Shown one piece after another: positions 58,243 to 64,000 of a stretch of DNA of 64,000 nucleotides (the stretch's first letter is position 1; the number at the start of each line of letters is the position of its first letter). A model generated the notes under the pieces. That model was not told the origin of the DNA. It saw only the letters and a list, made by a program, of their open reading frames with translations, and searched no databases. The translations under genes and the position numbers were made by a program. The stretch is from Hirsutella rhossiliensis (Eukaryota; Ascomycota; Sordariomycetes; Hypocreales; Ophiocordycipitaceae). The stretch lies in the NCBI RefSeq assembly GCF_020360975.1, contig NW_025408674.1, forward strand, positions 1,426,001-1,490,000, read 5' to 3'.

Positions 58243-59423
58243 GATGATGGCGGCGGCTTGGGCTCGGGCTCGGGCCTTGCCTGCCGCTCTCTCAAGACGG
58301 GGACGCTGGTGGCTCACAAAGAGGGCTTGGGGGGGGGGGCGTGGGAGAGGGAAAGCGGAAGAAGATGAAGAAGAAGGGGAAGAGGGAGGAGGAGGATATG
58401 GCGTGAAGGAAAGATGGGGGGATCGACGATGTCGGGGAGGCTCTGGCGAACAATCAGAATGGGAGGGAGGGGGGGCTGCAGGTCGTTCATTCATGGATGG
58501 GCTCTGTTCCTTCCGTGCCTGTCTCGTCCATTTTGTTTTGGAACCGAATATCGAGGTAAATCAATATCTTGTTTTTCTTGTTCTCCTTTTCCTACATGTG
58601 CTCGTCGTAGCCTCTGGCCCCCGATGACGGAGGACGGACGAAGGAAAGAAGAGACGACATCTCGAGTCTCGGCCAGAGTCGCCGCTTGCCCCAGCCTCCA
58701 TACGGGGCCTATCCGAGGAGATTGGGAGTGAGAAGGGGAGAAATATAAAAGATTGGGTGATGAATCTACGGGCAGGGGGAAGGCGAAGGTGGGTGACGAG
58801 CCATGCATTCCTACCGGGGGTGCATCTGCGACTTGCCTTGCAGGCGAGAAGAAGGAAAAAGAAGTTCTTCCAATGGCCTGGGCATGGCTGCATGCAGGCT
58901 CGAGTTGGTCGGCGCCGATTCGCGCAGAGGCCCAATGGCGAGGAGGCGTGGGGTAACAGCCTGTTACGTGGTCATGGTTGAGAGCATCACCGTCATCACC
59001 TGGTCTTTTTGGCGAGGGCGTGCATGGGCAGAGGAATGGGGGGATTGGCGGCGTGGGAGATGGGATTGTCACGAATTATCACTGATGGATGGCATCATCA
59101 AAGGCTTTGTCGATGCAGGACAACTCATCGTCAGTCCGAGTCGGCTAGTCCATGACACCATTTTGCGTCCACGGCTTTTACTTGCCAGCAAGAAGGGGGC
59201 TCTGGGTGGGCACGCGGCCCAAAGAAGAAATAAAAAAGATGGGGGCCCGAGCGAGGAGGGTCGGATCGGGCAGCGCTGGAGGAAGAAGGTTGTTGGGTGG
59301 AGGGAGGAGGGAAGATGGGGCTTATGATGATGGAAGTTGGGGGTAAGCCCGACGACGCTGGAGACGAGACGGTTAGAGGCTGGGAAAGGGGGAGGGGGTG
59401 GCGGAATGCAACATGGGAGAGGG

Positions 59424-59455
<32 letters not shown>

Positions 59456-59497
59456 ATAGCCAGAGAGAGAGAGACTGATAGCCAGAGAGACTGATAG

Positions 59498-59537
<40 letters not shown>

Positions 59538-60741
59538 ATAGCCAGAGAGGGAGAGAGAGAGGGAGAGAGAGAGAGAGTCGAGCGTGCGGGAGAGTATTCC
59601 TGACTTGCATGGGCCCGTGGAAGGGGAAAGCGGGATTATTAAATAAGGGTCGAGTTCGTGACGGAGGAGAGAGGGTGGGTGATGTAGAGAGAGGAAGAGA
59701 GAGGGGCGTAAATACAAGTAGAAAGGCGGAGACGAAGAAGTAGCCACTTTGTTTGCATTGGACGAGTCTAAAACCGGGAGCGGCCTGAGACAAACTGAGG
59801 CCCGAGTTGCAGGCGGACAGAGACTCAGGAGGCTGCGCGCACGCGAGTCACCGCGAAACACGGCTCTAATTATCAACTGCACTGAATTGGATGGAAGCCC
59901 TGATATTACTGCGGAGTCGGAACCGGGGGCCCGCCGGCTCGTCCGTGTTCCGGCGACCCACATTTGCGGGTCCAGCCGGGGCTCCCCCCCGTCCACCGAA
60001 TCTTGATGACTCGCCGGCCGTTCGCGCCTCTCTGGTGAAACTCTTGTGGACGGTAGACGCGCCCTCGACGGCAGTCGATCATCGGCAGGGGGGCTGATGA
60101 TGCGCTCGGGTCGTGGGCTTGTCATTGGCCGTGTTGAGCGATGCCGCCCTCTCGGTCAACCACGGCGGCATTCGGACAAGAGGCAACAAGAGCGTTCGAG
60201 GCGCCTGAAACACTCAGGTCTCGCCCGAAGGTAAGGCATCTTCTTTGCAAATCCCCCTAGCGCCGCCGCCTCCCGAACGAGGAACCCACTCGGTGCGCCT
60301 CTCCTGACAGGTTTCGCCTCGCCCGTATCCGCCTTTATGCCTTTGCGCTGTCCCGGCTCCTCCACCCGCAGTGAGACCTGCGCCTCTCGCGTCTGGGACG
60401 ACGATCACGGCGGCCAACCCCGTTTCTGCTCCGGTCTGTCACGGCCAAAGAGAGGGGCCTTGATGGACGGATGGATTCACCTCTTCATCTCCACGGCCCT
60501 GCACCCCCCCCATCCCTCTCCCCTCTGGTCGACAGCCTGATATACCCTCCGTCGTCCCCTCTTGGCTTCGGTCCGTTCTTTCTCTGTGTAGCCGTGATGC
60601 ATTGCTGAGTCTTTGGGCTTTTGTTTTTCTCCCCCTCTCTTGGGGTTTTGCGAGAGCGCGCGTGTGTGTCTTCATGTGTGTTCCCGGTCTGACGGCCTTC
60701 ACTCCTTTTGCTGTTCCTCCGCCTTTACTTGCCTTTCCCCC
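58243..60741. other. 2.5 kb intergenic region with a compound GA satellite
   Basis: This lies between two divergent genes. It is purine-rich on the plus strand from 58320 to 59720 and includes a G tract near 58329 and the satellite described separately. The last 200 bp before 60742 is CT-rich and likely contains the protease gene's core promoter. I see no gene. Confidence 0.5.
59421..59578. repeat. Compound (GA)n microsatellite with four CTGATAGCCA inserts
   Basis: Long GA runs are punctuated by four identical copies of CTGATAGCCA, at 59453-59462, 59475-59484, 59491-59500 and 59535-59544. GA spacers between them differ in length (12, 6 and 34 nt), as expected if the repeat expands by slippage and unequal exchange. 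Confidence 0.95.
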
Positions 60742-62699
60742 ATGGCGCCTCCCTTGCTCGTCGCCGTCTTCCTGACCCTCGTTCTGCCGGCGCGCTCGAG
60801 CCCGCAACTCGGATATGGCGCTCTGGACCGGCGGCTACCACTGGCGGCGGCGGCTCCCGCGGCCGACGGACTCGCCTCGGACGACCTCGCACCCAGAGGC
60901 ATGCCAGGCTTCAAGATGAGCGCTGCCATGGGAACGCTGCCCGTCATATCGGCCCGGGCCAGAGATGTGGCGGATGGCCGTCGGCGTCGGCGTCGGCGGC
61001 AACGAAATACGGAGGAGGAGGAAGGCGGGAAAGGGGGAGAGACTGGGAGAGACAAGGCGTCCCCCCTTTCCTCCTCGGACGGAGACAACGGCAACAACAA
61101 GCTGCGGCGCGCTGGACACGCGTCGGCAGGGCCCGTGTCGTTGCCCGTCCTCCACGGCGCGGCGCCCAGGCTGCGGAAGCGAGACGAGCGGCAGGGCCTG
61201 CTCAGCTCGCCGCTGACGACGCGGTCCGACGTGGCCTACTACACCGAGCGTGAGTGAGCCCGCTCCTGTCTCGGCGCTTCTTGCGTCTGTCCCCTGAGCG
61301 GGGGACGCGATAGACGCAATACCCGTCCCCATATCAGACAGGAAGTCGTCGTACTCGTGGCTAACAACGGGGCGGGCATGCAGTGGAAATCGGCAACCCG
61401 CCGCAAAGGGTGCGGGTGCAGCTCGACACGGGCTCGTTCGAGCTCTGGGTCAACGCCGACTGCGGCAACCTGACGGCGCCGGGCGACGTCAGCTTCTGCC
61501 GCGACAGCCAGCGGTACGAGCCCGGGCAGTCGGAGACGGCGCGGCGCATCGAGCAGCAGAGGTCGCTGCGGTACGGCATCGGCACGGCCAACATCAGCTA
61601 CGTGCGCGACGACATTGCGCTGCCGGGCTCGCGCGACGTCATGAACCAGGTGCGCTTCGGCGTGGCCGACGCGAGCGAGGACCAGTTCTCGGGCATCCTG
61701 GGCATCGGCTTCGGCCGCGACATCGCCGTCAACTACAACACCTTCCTCGACGAGCTGGCGCGCCAGGGCCTGACGCGCACCAAGGCCTTCAGCGTCGCCC
61801 TCGGCGCCAAGGACACGGCCCGGGGCGCCATCACCTTTGGCGGCCTCGACTCGTCGCAGTTCGCCGGCCGCCTGGCGCCCCTGCCCATCATCCCGGCCGC
61901 CCAGTCGCCGGACCGCGTGCCGCGATACTGGGTCTCGCTGCGGTCCATTGCCCACACGGGCCCCGGCCGGCCCGCGTCGGCCGACCCCCTGCCCGGCAGC
62001 GCCCTGCCCGTCTTCCTCGACACGGGCGCGACGCTGACGCTGCTGCCGGCCGCCGTGGTGCGCGCCATGGCGACGGCCCTCGGCGCCGCCGTCGACGACC
62101 CGGCCGCCCTGTTCCAGAAGACGTTTTACCGCCTGCCCTGCGGCCTGATGGACCAGGAGGGCAGCTTCGACTTTGGCTTTGACGGCGTCACCATCTTTGT
62201 GCCCTACAAGGAGATGATTCGCCAGCTTGCGCAGCCGGGCCAGGACCCCGTCTGCTACCTCGGCCTCATGCAGAGCGACAAGTTCTCCCTCCTCGGCGAC
62301 ACCTTTCTGCGCTCAGCCTACGGTGAGTTGGCCTCCCCCCCCCCCTCAAGGGCTCCGGTGTTGGCCTCGACGTGAGACGCACGGCTGACCCGGCGGGAGA
62401 CAGTCGTCTTCGACCTCGACCGCAACATGACTTACATGGCTCGCCACGCAAACTGCGGCTCCACCCCCGAGGCCATCTCCCCCATGTCCAACGTCGGAGC
62501 CATGACCGGCCGCTGCAACGAGCCCAGCCTGGCCAAGACGCGTCTGGACGCCTCCGAAGCCGTAGCAGCCGGCGCCGCGGCCACCAACAGCACCGGCCGC
62601 AAGAAAAGCGCCGCCGCGTCCGGCCTGGTGCTGGACACGGCGTCGCTCGTCACCGTCGTCGGCGCCGCTGCGTGCGCCCTCGTGTTTGGCCTCGTCTGA
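60742..62699 (+). CDS. GPI-anchored aspartic protease (yapsin-like, pepsin family A1)
   Basis: Three exons (60742-61249, 61384-62322, 62404-62699) give 580 residues. A signal peptide (MAPPLLVAVFLTLVLPARSS) is followed by a long pro-region and then the pepsin fold. The first catalytic motif is DTGSFELW at residue 184 (after YYTELEIGNPPQRVRVQ); the second is DTGATLTLLP at about 382. Conserved GILGIGFGRD and FSLLGDTFLRSAYVVFDLD blocks are present. The C-terminus is a small-residue linker (SAAASG) followed by a hydrophobic tail (LVTVVGAAACALVFGLV), typical of a GPI-anchor signal, so the enzyme should act at the plasma membrane or cell wall. Secreted and surface yapsins process other cell-wall proteins. 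The pro-region contains a dibasic site LRKRDERQ and an odd run of seven Arg; an unrecognised intron there is possible. Confidence 0.87.
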
Positions 62700-63254
62700 G
62701 GGCCGAGAGAGAGAGAGAGAGGCGTGTGTACATGGGTGAGAGGGTGAGAGGGCCTGTGGCCTCGTGGGCTTGGTTACGGCTGGATCCAAACCGTTTCCTT
62801 TTTTCCCCTCGTCTTTGGATGGAGGCGGAGCGTTTAATGTCTTTTATTTTTCCTTTCTCCTGCATCATGGCTTATTGCGGCTTATTGCATTGTAGCATCA
62901 TCAGCGGCATCGCGGCGCACCACGCTGGACTTTTACACACATCTGCATTACACGGCACGGGCATAGAGAGAAAGGGGGGACTCGGGACTAGAGCAACATG
63001 TTCATGGATGACGAGCAAGATGTTAACGAAGATACCTAAAAGCTGAAAGAGATGCATGCTTCCCCTCCTGAAGAAGAAGACAAGGACGACAAAAGACGTG
63101 AAAGAGACTCGCACCGCAAGCCAGAACAAAAGCAAACGCAAGCAGTGCATGTACCAGCCAAAACTGTATCCAAAGGCCGAGAGAGAGAGAAAGGAGACGG
63201 CGTCGGCCACGAACGAAGGACGCCGGGACAGACGGTGGCAGACACGACGGACCC
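62700..63254. other. Convergent intergenic region
   Basis: About 555 bp of presumed 3' sequence between the protease and the lactonase-type gene. T-rich DNA at 62798-62860 may hold a polyadenylation signal. No gene is seen. Confidence 0.5.
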
Positions 63255-64000
63255 TCAGCGAATCTGCTGCACAAACTGCGGCCCCTTGCCGCTGAAGACG
63301 GACATGGAAATGTTCCACAGCGGCGCGGCCGTCAGCTCGCCCGTGTCCTTGTTGCGCGCCATGCCCCAGATGCCCGACTCGCCCTTGCCGTTGGCGACGA
63401 GGACGAGGGCGCCGTCGCCCGTCAGGCTGAACATGCGCGGGTTCTGGCCGTGGCTGGGCTGCTGGCCGACAAACTCGAGCTTCAGGCCGCCGGCGGGCCC
63501 GGCCTTGGCGCCGTCCCGCTTGCCCTTGTCCTTGCCCTTGGCCGGGCAGGCCTGGCTGACGCGGAAGTGGGCGATGTGGTCGTCCGGGTCCTCGGTCAGG
63601 CGGTTGGAGACGTAGACGTCCTTGCCGTCGGGGCCGAGGGCCAGCTCGCCGGCGGCGGCCTTGGGATGGGGCACGCCCGGGCCGAAGCTCGAGATGCTCT
63701 GGACCAGGGTCATGGCCAGGCCCTTGTCGCCGGCGCCGGCGCGGTCGACGGCGTAGACGTTGATGAGGTTCTTGAGCTCGCACAGCACCAGGAAGTGCGT
63801 CGCCGGCTGCGGGCCCGGCGGGTAGAAGGCGCCGTGGCGCGGGCCGCAGCCGGCGGGCTCGACGGGGACGTGGTTGACGAGGGCGTAGCCGCCGTCGTCC
63901 TGGGCGGCCAGGATGTGGATCGAGTCGGTGCCCAGGTCCGGCACGGCCACGAACCGGCCGTCGGCGCCGTCGGGCACCACCTGGTGCGGGTGCGGCTTGT
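63255..64000 (-). CDS. Lactonase-type seven-bladed beta-propeller protein (partial, 5' part outside window)
   Basis: The C-terminal 248 residues are present; the gene continues past the right edge. The frame enters with KPHPHQVVPDGADGRFVAVP, the hallmark of the 3-carboxy-cis,cis-muconate cyclase / 6-phosphogluconolactonase family (PF10282). Later blades show DLGTDSIHI, PRHGAFYP, HFLVLCELKNLINVY, DGKDVYVSNR and GQNPRMFSLTGDGALVLVAN. The protein ends GKGPQFVQQIR. Members hydrolyse or cyclise lactone rings of sugar acids or aromatic breakdown products, or are of unknown activity, so the substrate is open. A Lys/Gly-rich insert (CPAKGKDKGKRDGAKAGPAG) sits in a surface loop. No intron is visible in this part. 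Confidence 0.8.
   Translation of the reverse strand, partial: KPHPHQVVPDGADGRFVAVPDLGTDSIHILAAQDDGGYALVNHVPVEPAGCGPRHGAFYPPGPQPATHFLVLCELKNLINVYAVDRAGAGDKGLAMTLVQSISSFGPGVPHPKAAAGELALGPDGKDVYVSNRLTEDPDDHIAHFRVSQACPAKGKDKGKRDGAKAGPAGGLKLEFVGQQPSHGQNPRMFSLTGDGALVLVANGKGESGIWGMARNKDTGELTAAPLWNISMSVFSGKGPQFVQQIR

Overview
This 64 kb window is nuclear DNA of a filamentous ascomycete (Pezizomycotina, Sordariomycetes, most likely Hypocreales). The evidence is many short GT-AG introns (47-140 nt where I resolved them), GC-rich coding sequence, and the gene set: a Chs7 chitin-synthase chaperone, DUF8035 and DUF3716 proteins, a Clg1-type cyclin and a GPI-anchored aspartic protease. The order-level placement is inference. 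Almost every recognised gene is conserved housekeeping or regulatory machinery. I saw no transposase, reverse transcriptase, viral gene, toxin gene, rRNA, CRISPR array or convincing tRNA. All exon boundaries below were read by eye, and most were checked by keeping the reading frame across each junction.

Left block (1-15.7 kb): LSM3 (minus, 3' end outside the window), an ATP13/Aep2-like mitochondrial ATPase-expression protein (plus), a DUF8035 protein (minus), the ribosome-biogenesis factor UTP8 (minus) divergent from the PCNA-unloading ATPase ELG1 (plus), and a charged hypothetical protein (minus).

Middle (15.7-41.4 kb): an 11.2 kb stretch with no recognisable gene lies in front of a CLG1-type cyclin gene. 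CHS7 follows, then another 5 kb gene-free stretch rich in simple repeats, and then a DUF3716 protein gene.

Right block (41.4-64 kb) is compact: the four-BRCT checkpoint scaffold RAD4/DPB11 (minus) divergent from the neddylation factor DCN1 (plus), mitochondrial ribosomal protein bS6m (MRP17), complex I assembly factor NDUFAF6, the RAD5 translesion/template-switch helicase-ubiquitin ligase, an NADPH aldo-keto reductase, two small single-span membrane proteins, a GPI-anchored aspartic protease, and a lactonase-type beta-propeller protein cut by the right edge.

Functionally, three genes concern replication-fork and PCNA biology (ELG1, RAD4/DPB11, RAD5), four serve mitochondria (ATP13-like, bS6m, NDUFAF6) or RNA and ribosome maturation (LSM3, UTP8), and two concern the cell wall or surface (CHS7, aspartic protease). 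I found no clearly new multi-gene system. The most interesting leads are the large gene-free regions, a 9-mer (TACGGAGTA or its complement) repeated only between genes, a canonical PIP box inside the ELG1 AAA+ core, and an unusually long intron in DCN1.
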